Assembly (NCBI GenBank): GCA_020216985.1
Contig: JAIWOH010000013.1
Location: forward strand, 1-10,000
Reading direction: 5' to 3'
Length of the DNA: 10,000 nt
Origin: Nitrospira sp.
Lineage (GTDB): Bacteria > Nitrospirota > Nitrospiria > Nitrospirales > Nitrospiraceae
Part shown: positions 1 through 7,500 of the stretch, one piece after another
How the letters are laid out: each line of letters starts with the position of its first letter
Numbering within the stretch: the stretch's first letter is position 1
The notes under the pieces: generated by a model
The model's input: the letters and a program-made list of their open reading frames with translations, nothing else
What the model was told of the DNA's origin: nothing
The model's database searches: none
Translations under genes and position numbers: made by a program

Positions 1-75
1 GAAGTACTTGAGGTAATTGGCGTAATAGACGACTCCCCCGCAATCGGTGTCTTCATAATAGACGCGAATTTCCAT
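1..75 (-). CDS. ybgC: YbgC-type acyl-CoA thioesterase, N-terminal part (runs off window)
   Basis: Reading the minus strand from the ATG at 75-73 gives 25 uninterrupted codons to the window edge. The peptide contains YYEDTDCGGVVYYANYLKYF, which matches the N-terminal hot-dog fold signature of the YbgC / 4-hydroxybenzoyl-CoA thioesterase family (E. coli YbgC has VYYEDTDAGGVVYHASY). The family hydrolyses acyl-CoA thioesters and in proteobacteria is linked to the Tol-Pal envelope system. The catalytic Asp (D18 in E. coli) corresponds to D11 here; the position of E. coli H25 is Tyr. An in-frame GTG lies immediately before the ATG. The gene begins 6 bases after the stop of the CARF gene on the same strand, so the two are probably co-transcribed. 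Only the fragment is visible, so full-length integrity cannot be judged. Confidence 0.85.
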   Translation of the reverse strand, partial: MEIRVYYEDTDCGGVVYYANYLKYF

Positions 76-81
76 CACGCC

Positions 82-1338
82 CTAAAGAGCCAGGGTCGGA
101 AATTTCGGCAACGCCGACTCCGTGACGCCCGCCAGCTTGAGGACCACTTCGTACAGTTGCTGGACGCGCTCGCTTCTGATCGGCTCGAAGCCGTGACCAA
201 GCACGGCATGGGACGCCGCATCAAGCAGCGGCTTCATAGTCGGCCATTCGCGAAGAAACGATTGACCCAATTGATCGCCCAACCCGGCCAGCGCGCGAAA
301 CTGCGCCGGCAGGGGCAGCTTGTATTTGCCGTCGATGTCGTCCAGGTAGCAGGTTCGACAGGTTTCCTGGAGGGCGGGCGGAAGGGATTCCGGCCGCACG
401 TCCCAACTTTTGATCTGGTATTGCTTGAAAAGCCGACTCTGCGCGGAGGCTTCGAGGGCGCGGAGGAGCGCGACCATCGCTCCTTCAGGATCTCGCGAAA
501 CCTGCAGGCGTCGGGTTGCATGGGCCAACAAATCGGCCACCAGCACCTCCTTGACCTCCGCCGGGTCCAGCACCAGCCGCTCCAGAAAACCCACATTGGC
601 TTTGATGCCGGACACCGTCGTTTTCAACCCCGCCGGCCCACCCCAGAGCGACGCCATCTCCAACGCCTTGATCGCCCCCTTGAGCCTGTCCCATGCCTGC
701 CGGTAGTGAAACCGCTCCCACCGGCCGTATCCCTCCGCCACGTCGGCCAAGGCCCGGTACAACGGTTTCCCGCCGCCGCTGACCCGCAGCTCCACCTCAT
801 GAAACAGCTTCGCGGCGGCGGGAAAGTCCCCCTTGTTGAACAACTCACACCCTTCCCGTCGGGAGACCGCCGACGCTTCATCCCACGGATTCGTTTGCGT
901 CCACACCCATCGACGTCCTTCCAAATCGATGACGTCATCATCCGCTCCCTCGCGAGCCGAAACGAGCCAGACGATGCGAGAGCTCCAAGGCAGCGTGGCG
1001 ATTGCCAGGGCCCCAGCCATGGCCGGAGTCGCGCCGGTGAGATCGACAACCAGTTCGCCCGGCTGCACCTCCCACGTCCGCAAGAGATCGGGCAAGGACA
1101 AAGCGAGCGTCCGATGGCAACCGGCAAACTCCTCCATATCGGCGAGAATGATCCAGTCCCACCGCCGCGGCATTCGCTCGACTTTCGGTTGCACGATCGA
1201 CTCCACCAACGTCTTCCCTTTCTCCGGCAAGACGAAGCAAAGCATGTCGGGCTTCAGTCGATTGATCGAATAGGCCGCCGACGACGGGTCATTCACCAGT
1301 GTGATCACGAGCGCTTTGACCGGCTGATCCTGAGCCAT
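82..1338 (-). CDS. CARF-domain protein, Cas02710/TIGR02710-like, with helical C-terminal domain
   Basis: A 418-residue protein. The reading frame is open further upstream to 1620, but that part overlaps gmhA and lacks family similarity; ATG 1338 gives the expected CARF start (VKALVITLVNDPSSAAYSI, residues 7-25). The CARF-like Rossmann region spans roughly residues 5-150 and holds DLTGATPAM (99-107), equivalent to the D-x-TGGTK-x-M signature of CARF sensors of cyclic oligoadenylate. The rest is helical: a repeat-like segment from about 157 to 250, then LLRALEASAQSRL (291-303) and LGHGFEP (380-386), patterns I associate with the Cas02710 C-terminal domain. Family members are usually accessory effectors of type III CRISPR systems, but no cas gene or array is in this window; the neighbours are ybgC and gmhA. 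Two signature sites are altered: GGTK is GATP, and the R-N-x4-H-like motif before the HG reads S376-H377...H382. Ligand and activity are unknown. Base composition resembles the neighbours, so no sign of recent transfer. Confidence 0.75.
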   Translation of the reverse strand: MAQDQPVKALVITLVNDPSSAAYSINRLKPDMLCFVLPEKGKTLVESIVQPKVERMPRRWDWIILADMEEFAGCHRTLALSLPDLLRTWEVQPGELVVDLTGATPAMAGALAIATLPWSSRIVWLVSAREGADDDVIDLEGRRWVWTQTNPWDEASAVSRREGCELFNKGDFPAAAKLFHEVELRVSGGGKPLYRALADVAEGYGRWERFHYRQAWDRLKGAIKALEMASLWGGPAGLKTTVSGIKANVGFLERLVLDPAEVKEVLVADLLAHATRRLQVSRDPEGAMVALLRALEASAQSRLFKQYQIKSWDVRPESLPPALQETCRTCYLDDIDGKYKLPLPAQFRALAGLGDQLGQSFLREWPTMKPLLDAASHAVLGHGFEPIRSERVQQLYEVVLKLAGVTESALPKFPTLAL

Positions 1339-1347
1339 GGCGCACGG

Positions 1348-1376
1348 ACTATACCATCGGTTCCGTGGCCGTTCAA
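1348..1376 (-). promoter_or_regulatory. Sigma70-like promoter of the CARF gene
   Basis: On the minus strand TTGAAC (1376-1371) and TATAGT (1353-1348) are separated by 17 bases. The -10 matches five of six consensus positions and the -35 four of six. The -10 ends only 9 bases before the ATG at 1338, so the predicted transcript would have about 0 to 5 untranslated bases and no room for a Shine-Dalgarno site. Confidence 0.6.
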
Positions 1377-1411
1377 TTCGACCATGAGGAACACCTCTTG
1401 CGGCTTCGCGG

Positions 1412-1440
1412 TTGACACGTCGGACCGCCTCGCCTAGAAT
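1412..1440 (+). promoter_or_regulatory. Strong sigma70-like promoter of gmhA
   Basis: A perfect TTGACA (1412-1417), a 17-base spacer, and TAGAAT (1435-1440) form a near-consensus promoter. Seven bases separate the -10 from A1448, the first base of the gmhA ATG, so the expected start of transcription coincides with the start codon. It is divergent from the CARF promoter; the two -35 elements are 35 bases apart. Confidence 0.8.
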
Positions 1441-1447
1441 CGCGCCT

Positions 1448-2035
1448 ATGAACGCCACGCTCAGAGACTCGGCCCTCAGCGCATTCAGCGACAGCGCGCG
1501 CGTGAAGGAGCAGTTCGCCCGCGACCATGCCGACCGCATCGCGCAAGTCGCCGGCCTGATGGCCGACGCCTTCCGCCAGGGCAACAAGGTGCTGCTGTTC
1601 GGAAACGGTGGAAGCGCCACCGATGCGGCTCATATCGCAGCCGAATTCGTCGGACGCTACATGCGGAACCGCCGGCCGTTGCCCGCCATTGCCCTGGCGA
1701 CCGACATCGCCGCGATCACCTGCATCGCCAATGACTTCGGCTACGAAGAACTCTTCGCCCGACAGGTGCAGGCGCACGGACGAAAAGGCGACGTCGCGAT
1801 CGCAATCAGCACCAGCGGCAACTCACCCAACGTGTTGAACGGCGTCGAAGCGGCCCGCGAGTGTGGATTGACCACAGTGGCCTGGACCGGCGCAAAGGGC
1901 GGCAAACTAGCCGGTATGGTGGATTATCCCTTCATCGTTCCCTCTACGGTCACGTCCCGCATTCAAGAAAGCCACATCACGCTCGGCCACGTCCTGTGCG
2001 AATTGATCGAGGAACAACTGCTCGGCGCATCCTAG
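1448..2035 (+). CDS. gmhA: Phosphoheptose isomerase (sedoheptulose 7-phosphate isomerase)
   Basis: A 195-residue cytoplasmic SIS-domain enzyme that converts sedoheptulose 7-phosphate to D-glycero-D-manno-heptose 7-phosphate, the first step of ADP-heptose synthesis for the LPS inner core. Seen in the sequence: GNGGSATDAAHIAAE (52-66), the loop ISTSGNSPN (120-128) and RIQESHITLGH (171-181). H62, E66, Q173 and H181 align with the metal and catalytic residues of E. coli GmhA (H61, E65, Q172, H180) with a constant shift of one. The ATG at 1448 gives nearly the E. coli length (192); an in-frame TTG at 1412 is rejected because it lies inside the -35 element. It is the first gene of a plus-strand unit and is followed after 19 bases by the SprT-like gene. 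The mRNA is predicted to be leaderless. The family call is very secure. Confidence 0.96.
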   Translation: MNATLRDSALSAFSDSARVKEQFARDHADRIAQVAGLMADAFRQGNKVLLFGNGGSATDAAHIAAEFVGRYMRNRRPLPAIALATDIAAITCIANDFGYEELFARQVQAHGRKGDVAIAISTSGNSPNVLNGVEAARECGLTTVAWTGAKGGKLAGMVDYPFIVPSTVTSRIQESHITLGHVLCELIEEQLLGAS

Positions 2036-2054
2036 CGCGCCGTTGCCGGCACCC

Positions 2055-2726
2055 ATGGACGTTCGGCCGCCTTTCCCCTCTGATTCGTTCTCTCAGGATG
2101 CGCTGCAACAGGAGTGGGCTCGTCTGAATCATCGTTACTTCGGGGGCCTGTTGCCGCCGATCTCCATCGTCTGGAGCCGACGCCTCACGTTCTCGGTCGG
2201 CCTGTTCGCCGGCCGCGGCGGCCCGCGAACACGGCTTCCGGAACCTGCTTCCAGCCGTCGGGAAATTCGTCTATCCCTCCCCCTGTTTGAACGGCTGGCG
2301 GCCCGCACGCCTAATATGGAGCAAGAACTGCTTAACACCCTCGCCCACGAAATGATCCACCAATGGCAATTCGACGTGCTGAAACGACGGCCGAATCACG
2401 GTCCGGATTTTTTGCGGAAAATGACCGAGATGAACCGCTCGGGTGAAGTGGCCGTCACCACCCATCACTCCCTTCAACCCGAAGTGCTGTCCTTGGCTCG
2501 ATTCGCGTGGCGCTGCCGAACGTGCGGACAGATTTACCGGCGGCAGAGAAACACCATCAACCCGCGCCGCCATCACTGCGGCCTGTGCCGCGGCGCGCTC
2601 GAGGAATTGCGCACCGAAGACGTCGCGCGCCCTTCGCCAATCGGATCGAATGGGAAGCCGGCATCCGACCCAGCCGATAAGCCGGCCAGACAATTGACGC
2701 TGGAATTTTCCTCCTTCGGTTCATAA
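2055..2726 (+). CDS. SprT-like zinc metalloprotease with C-terminal clamp-motif-like tail
   Basis: A 223-residue protein. The SprT-like domain starts near residue 12 (LQQEWARLNHRYFGG). The active-site HEMIH (H98, E99, H102) and a later His in HGPDF (H115) form the zinc-binding gluzincin-type site of the SprT/Spartan family. A zinc ribbon follows with CRTC (C154, C157) and CGLC (C175, C178), as in SPRTN and bacterial SprT-like proteins. In eukaryotes SPRTN degrades DNA-protein crosslinks at replication forks; the role of bacterial SprT-like proteins is largely unassigned. After a low-complexity linker of about 30 residues the protein ends with RQLTLEF (212-218) plus five residues; QLTLEF resembles the hexameric beta-clamp binding consensus QLxLxF. 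ATG 2055 is preferred; an in-frame TTG at 2043 would add four residues. No clear ribosome binding site is seen. It lies between gmhA and dinB, 43 bases before the latter, probably in one operon. Confidence 0.88.
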   Translation: MDVRPPFPSDSFSQDALQQEWARLNHRYFGGLLPPISIVWSRRLTFSVGLFAGRGGPRTRLPEPASSRREIRLSLPLFERLAARTPNMEQELLNTLAHEMIHQWQFDVLKRRPNHGPDFLRKMTEMNRSGEVAVTTHHSLQPEVLSLARFAWRCRTCGQIYRRQRNTINPRRHHCGLCRGALEELRTEDVARPSPIGSNGKPASDPADKPARQLTLEFSSFGS

Positions 2727-2769
2727 AATCTTCCCGTTCCGACTTCGATCTCGCTCTCATGGATGACCG

Positions 2770-3936
2770 ATGACGATGCCTCCTGCTCGCTGGCCACGCC
2801 AGATCTTGTTCGCCGACGTGGACGCCATGTTTGCATCAGCCGCCGTGGTCAAAGATCCTTCACTTGCCGGCAAACCGGTCGCGGTCGGAGGACCGCCGCC
2901 GCGGGGAATTATCGCGGCGGCGAGTTACGCCGTAAGAGCCTTCGGCGTACGCTCCGCCATGCCCACGGCCAAAGCCCTTCAATTGTGTCCGGACCTCATC
3001 CTCCTCCCGCCGGATCGCCCGTTGTATCGACGACTGCATGAGACCATGCAGGCTGTAACCGATCGGCTGTTCCCCTTGACCGAATGGAGCAGCATCGACG
3101 AATTCTATGCCGAGACTACGGATCTGCAATCGCTGTATCCCGATCCCGTGACATTGGGACGGCTCGTGAAAGGCGAACTCTTTGCCGCAACCGGCCTTCG
3201 TTGCACCATCGCGATCGCCTCCGGGAAAACCGTCGCCAAAATCGCCGCCGACCGCCATAAACCGGACGGGCTCATCGTGGTCGAACCGGGAACCGAACCG
3301 TCTTTTCTGGCTCCCTGTCCTCTGCGGGCCTTGCCCGGCGTCGGTCCCAAGACAGAATCGAAAATGACGAGACTCGGGCTGACAACCATCGGCGACCTCC
3401 TGGACGCCCGTTGGGACGGTCCGCTCCGGCATTTGCTCGGCGACGCTCTGATCGCCGTGAGAGACCTGGCTCGAGGAATCGATCGAGAGCCGGTCATCTC
3501 CGATCGAGAATCAAAAAGCATCGGCCGTGAAACGACGTTTGAGCGGGACACGAGCGATCGTTCATTGCTCGAACGGACGCTGCGGGAATTCCTGAGCGTG
3601 CTGACCCACGACCTTCGGCAAAACGGAACGGCCGCCGCCGCTTGCACCGTGAAACTCAAGGACTCGCGGTTTACCGTCACCACCAAACGGCGACGGTTTT
3701 CCCGCCCGCTCAATTATGAGTCGGACATGTGGCCGACCGTGCAGCAAGTCCTCCATGGTCTCATCAAGCCGGGCACGGCCTATCGCCTGGCCGGCCTCGC
3801 GCTTACGGATCTCGCTCCCGCCGCACCGGGGCTGTTCGATGAACGAAGAGCCAGAGCCATCCAAGCCATGGACTCGCTCATCGCCCGCTACGGCTCCTCC
3901 GTGATCGGCCTGGGGGGCGTGTCCCCAAAAGAATGA
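2770..3936 (+). CDS. dinB: Y-family DNA polymerase IV (translesion synthesis)
   Basis: A 388-residue error-prone polymerase that copies past DNA lesions. Residues 11-24 (QILFADVDAMFASA) carry the first catalytic Asp D16 and steric-gate F21. SSIDEFY (107-113) holds the catalytic pair D110-E111. GVRSAMPTAKALQLCP (59-74) is the fingers/palm signature, and LPGVGPKTESKMTRLGL (188-204) is the helix-hairpin-helix of the thumb. The little-finger domain runs from KSIGRETTFERD (249-260) to about 350. GLFDE (354-358) near the C-terminus may be a degenerate clamp-binding motif. The length is normal for DinB. Start choice is ambiguous among in-frame ATGs at 2770 and 2776; the core motifs are unaffected. 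A four-codon ATG-initiated frame at 2759 ends in a TGA overlapping ATG 2770. No E. coli-type or Bacillus-type LexA box was recognised upstream. SIDEFY in place of SLDEAY is a family variant, not a loss. Confidence 0.93.
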   Translation: MTMPPARWPRQILFADVDAMFASAAVVKDPSLAGKPVAVGGPPPRGIIAAASYAVRAFGVRSAMPTAKALQLCPDLILLPPDRPLYRRLHETMQAVTDRLFPLTEWSSIDEFYAETTDLQSLYPDPVTLGRLVKGELFAATGLRCTIAIASGKTVAKIAADRHKPDGLIVVEPGTEPSFLAPCPLRALPGVGPKTESKMTRLGLTTIGDLLDARWDGPLRHLLGDALIAVRDLARGIDREPVISDRESKSIGRETTFERDTSDRSLLERTLREFLSVLTHDLRQNGTAAAACTVKLKDSRFTVTTKRRRFSRPLNYESDMWPTVQQVLHGLIKPGTAYRLAGLALTDLAPAAPGLFDERRARAIQAMDSLIARYGSSVIGLGGVSPKE

Positions 3937-4084
3937 TTTGGTACCCTTCACCGGCGTGGTTCGGGTCAAGCATCGGCCTTCGCCTTTCATCCAAACGGCT
4001 CGTGACGCCTCGTGGGAAACGGTGTCCGGCGCGGCCGTCGTCTTCTCCCTTTTCATCTTGGCATTCGAATGGGTATGATGCAGC
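3937..4084 (+). other. Intergenic gap between dinB and rfaE2
   Basis: This 148-base gap contains no convincing open frame on either strand. No hairpin followed by a T run could be found for terminating dinB transcription; an imperfect ACCC...GGGT pairing at about 3942-3967 has no T tail. The only supported signal is the promoter at its right end. Confidence 0.6.
4050..4079 (+). promoter_or_regulatory. Probable sigma70-like promoter of rfaE2-mfd unit
   Basis: TATGAT (4074-4079) matches five of six -10 positions. An 18-base spacer separates it from TTTTCA (4050-4055), four of six -35 positions. The -10 ends 5 bases before the only plausible start codon (4085), so the transcript would be leaderless or nearly so. 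The -35 is weak; confidence rests mainly on the -10 and on the repeated arrangement before gmhA and the CARF gene. Confidence 0.5.
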
Positions 4085-4567
4085 ATGCGAAAGAAAGTCC
4101 TGACCGTCGCGCAATTGATTCCGATTCTTGAGCGGGCGCGCGCCGACCGGAAACGGATCGTCTTCACCAACGGCTGTTTCGATCTCATGCACATCGGCCA
4201 TGTCAGATATCTTCAACAGGCCAAAATGCTCGGCGACCTCCTGGTGGTAGGCGTCAACAGCGACGACTCGGTGCGGAGCCTGAACAAGGGACCGGACCGC
4301 CCCGTCGTCCCCGACGTTCAACGGGCGGAGGTTTTGGCGGCCCTGGAATGTGTGGATTACGTCGTGATCTTCTCCGAGCCCGACCCTCGACGGGTGATCG
4401 CCGACGTCCTGCCGGACGTGCTCGTGAAGGGGGGCGACTGGTCGATCGACAAGATCGTCGGCCGCGAGATCGTCGAAGCCGGAGGAGGGATCGTGAAGAC
4501 CATTCCCCTGGTTCCCGACGTGTCCACGACCGCGCTGCTCCGTCGCATCCGATCGACCGCCGCGTGA
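4085..4567 (+). CDS. rfaE2: D-glycero-beta-D-manno-heptose 1-phosphate adenylyltransferase (stand-alone RfaE2)
   Basis: A 160-residue cytidylyltransferase-like nucleotidyltransferase. It transfers AMP from ATP to heptose 1-phosphate, giving ADP-D-glycero-beta-D-manno-heptose for the LPS core. Seen: VFTNGCFDLMHIGHVRYL (26-43) with the nucleotide-binding H36-x-G-H39, the loop GVNSDDSVRSLNKGPDRP (56-73), LVKGGDWS (113-120) and the C-terminal VSTTALLRRI (146-155), all typical of the RfaE domain II. In E. coli this domain is fused to a sugar kinase (HldE); here it is a separate protein, so the kinase should be encoded elsewhere. With gmhA it makes two of the heptose steps in this window. The mfd start codon follows 3 bases after the stop. 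A possible paralogue with another sugar phosphate cannot be excluded but is unlikely. Confidence 0.94.
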   Translation: MRKKVLTVAQLIPILERARADRKRIVFTNGCFDLMHIGHVRYLQQAKMLGDLLVVGVNSDDSVRSLNKGPDRPVVPDVQRAEVLAALECVDYVVIFSEPDPRRVIADVLPDVLVKGGDWSIDKIVGREIVEAGGGIVKTIPLVPDVSTTALLRRIRSTAA

Positions 4568-4570
4568 GTC

Positions 4571-7500
4571 GTGTCCACTACCAGCGCTCACTTTTCACCG
4601 ATGCAGGCCCCTCCGCCATGGCTGGTCCCCCTCCGGTCGGCCTTGCACCGAGACCGCGTCCGCGTCTGCATGACCGGCTTGCACGGGTCCACGCCGGCGT
4701 TCGCCCTCAGCCTGTTGATTCAGGATCAGGCCCGCCCCCCCGACGCGCCTCGCCCATTGGTGATCTTGACCGCCGATGAGGGATCGGCGGAACGGCTGTT
4801 CAACGACCTCTTGTTTTTCCACGCTCTTCTGGGTCTGCCGTCGGATAACCTGGCTTGGTTCCCCGAGTGGGAAACCTTGCCGTATGAGGGCACGGCGCCC
4901 CACGTCGGACTGATCGCCCGCCGCATGACGACGCTTCACAAACTGTGCGCCGGCGGCCCCGCCGTGTTGGTTGCCTCCGTGACCGCCGCCATGCACCGGG
5001 TGGTGCCTCGCGCCACGTTCGAGCCGGCCGTCATTCGCGTCAAATCGGGAGAGACGTATGAGCGAGAACCGATGCTGGCCGCCCTCCTGCGTCTGGGGTA
5101 CCGGCGCGTGTCGGTCGTGGACATTCCGGGCGAGTTCAGCGTTCGCGGCGGCATTATCGATATTTTTTCGACCGCCCACGCCGATCCGATCCGGATCGAA
5201 TTGCTCGGCGATCAAGTCGAATCGATCCGCCTGTTCGACGCCTCGACCCAGACCTCGATCAAAACGATCAAAGAGGGGCTGGTGTTGCCGGCTCGGGAAT
5301 TCCTCCGCGCCATCGATGATCCAGAGGCCTTGTCTCCCATCCCGCCGGATGCGGAGTGGCGCAGCCCGGAGATCTACGGCCGGATGGATTCCCTGTTCCA
5401 ATACTTGGCTGGATCTCCCTGCCTGGTTCTCAATCAACCTGAATCGTTACGGCGGGCTTGCCAGACGGCCTGGGAGAAGATCGAGGACGGCTATCTCCGG
5501 CACGCGGATCGCGACGCCTCGCGCTCGTACCCCTCGCCGGAGACGCTCTTTTTGACGTGGGACGAAATTCAGCACGCCACGGCAACGTGGCCGACCCTGG
5601 CGCTCGAGCCGCTGGCGACTCCGGACGGAACATGGGATTTCACTTGTTCCTTCGCCGGACAGACGCCGGCCGCCGCCGGATTGGGCATCAGAGGCACCCC
5701 GTTCAGTCAGACCCTCGCTCTTCTGGATCGTCTCCGCGCGGATCATCGGGTCGTTCTGGTGGCCAGAAGCCGAGGGCAAGTGGATCGGCTGCTGGCGCTC
5801 TTCCGAGAGCACGACTTGCCGGCCGACGAATGGCGGCCTGAGGTCCGGTCCCGTCGGAGCGAGGAGAAGCTTCCGTTTCAGGTCATGCACGGCGAGTTGT
5901 CGTCCGGTTTCCTCGCCGGCGATCTGCGCCTGGCCGTTTTGACGGAAGAGGAGCTGTTCGCGAAAGGCGCCCGCCACAAGCCTCAGCCGAAAAGCAAAAC
6001 GGCCACCTTCCTGTCGTCGTTGGACGATCTGAACGTCGGCGATTACGTGGTGCACGTCCAACACGGGATCGCCAAATACCGGGGACTCAAGCGCCTCGCC
6101 GTTCAAGACTTCGAAAGCGACTATTTGACGCTGGAGTTCGCCGGAAGCGACACCCTGTATGTTCCGCTCGACCGACTCAACCAAGTCCAACGGTACAGCG
6201 GAGCCGAAAGCCACGTTCCCCGTCTCAACCGCCTCGGCGGGACCACGTGGGCGAAGACGACGGCGCGGGTCAAAAAAGACATCGAGGAAATGGCCCACGA
6301 ACTGGTGGAGCTGTACGCCAGCCGAGAATTGGTGAAGCGCCCCTCGTATGAAGCGGGGGGCATGCTCTATCACGAATTCGAGGCCGCGTTCGAGTACGAA
6401 GAGACGCCGGATCAACGGAAAGTCGTCGAAGACATCTTCCGCGACATGGAGTCGACGAAGCCGATGGACCGACTCGTCTGCGGCGACGTCGGGTATGGCA
6501 AAACGGAGGTGGCCATGCGCGCCGCCTTCAAGGCCGTGGAACACGGTCGTCAAGTGGCGGTGTTGGTGCCGACCACGCTGCTCGCCCATCAACATTACGA
6601 GACCTTCGCGGAGCGATTCGCCCCCTTCCCCGTTCGTGTCGCCCTGCTCTCTCGGTTTCAATCGCCTCAGGAGAGCAAGGCCGTCGTCGCGGACGTCGCG
6701 TCCGGCGCCGTCGACGTCGTCATCGGCACCCACCGCCTGCTTCAGAAACACGTGACGTTCCGCAATCTCGGTCTCGTCATCATCGATGAAGAGCAATGGT
6801 TCGGCGTGAAACACAAAGAGCGATTGAAACAACTCCGCACGCAGGTGGACGTGTTGACGCTCACCGCCACGCCCATTCCCCGCACGCTCCAAATGGCCAT
6901 GTCGGGCGTCCGGGACCTGTCCGTCATCGAAACGCCGCCAGCCGGCCGGCTGGCGATCAAGACGGAAGTCGTCCGCACAAGCGACAAAATCGTGCGGGAC
7001 GCGATTCTGCGTGAGCTGGGGCGAGGCGGGCAGGTGTACTTCGTCCACAATCGAGTCGAGACCATGGAACAAACCGGAGCCTGGCTGCGTCGACTGGTCC
7101 CGGAAGCCCGCATGGTCATGGCGCACGGCCAAATGAGCGCCAAGCCGCTGGAAGCGGTCATGCTCAAGTTCGTCAAGCGTGACGCGGACGTTCTGATCGC
7201 CTCGGCCATCATCCAATCGGGTCTCGACGTCCCCAACGCCAACACGATCATCGTCAACCGGGCCGACACGTTCGGACTCGCGCAGTTGTATCAACTTCGC
7301 GGACGAGTGGGCAGGGGCGGAGAACAAGCGTTCGCCTATTTCCTGATCCCCGATGAAGGCACCCTCACCGGCGATGCGCAAAAACGGCTCATCGCCATTC
7401 AACAATTCACCGAGCTGGGGTCGGGATTCCGCATCGCCGCCGCCGACCTCGAAATTCGCGGAGCCGGCAACCTGCTGGGCAAACAACAATCCGGCCACAT

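Noticed and set aside
1..1338. CRISPR array or further cas genes near the CARF protein
   Set aside because: No spaced direct repeats are present and the next gene is a thioesterase; anything beyond the window edge cannot be judged.
157..1437. 426-codon plus-strand open frame opposite the CARF gene
   Set aside because: The minus-strand frame has clear CARF family motifs; this frame is rich in Arg, Pro and His as typical for a shadow frame.
1339..1620. 94-residue N-terminal extension of the CARF frame
   Set aside because: It overlaps gmhA and both promoters, and family similarity begins only after the Met at 1338.
2727..2769. SOS (LexA) box upstream of dinB
   Set aside because: Neither CTG-N10-CAG nor GAAC-N4-GTTC was found; the LexA site of this lineage is unknown to me, so absence is not informative.
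3911..3926. GGGG/CCCC hairpin at the end of dinB as a terminator
   Set aside because: It lies within the coding sequence and is followed by AAAAG, not a T run, so it does not fit an intrinsic terminator.
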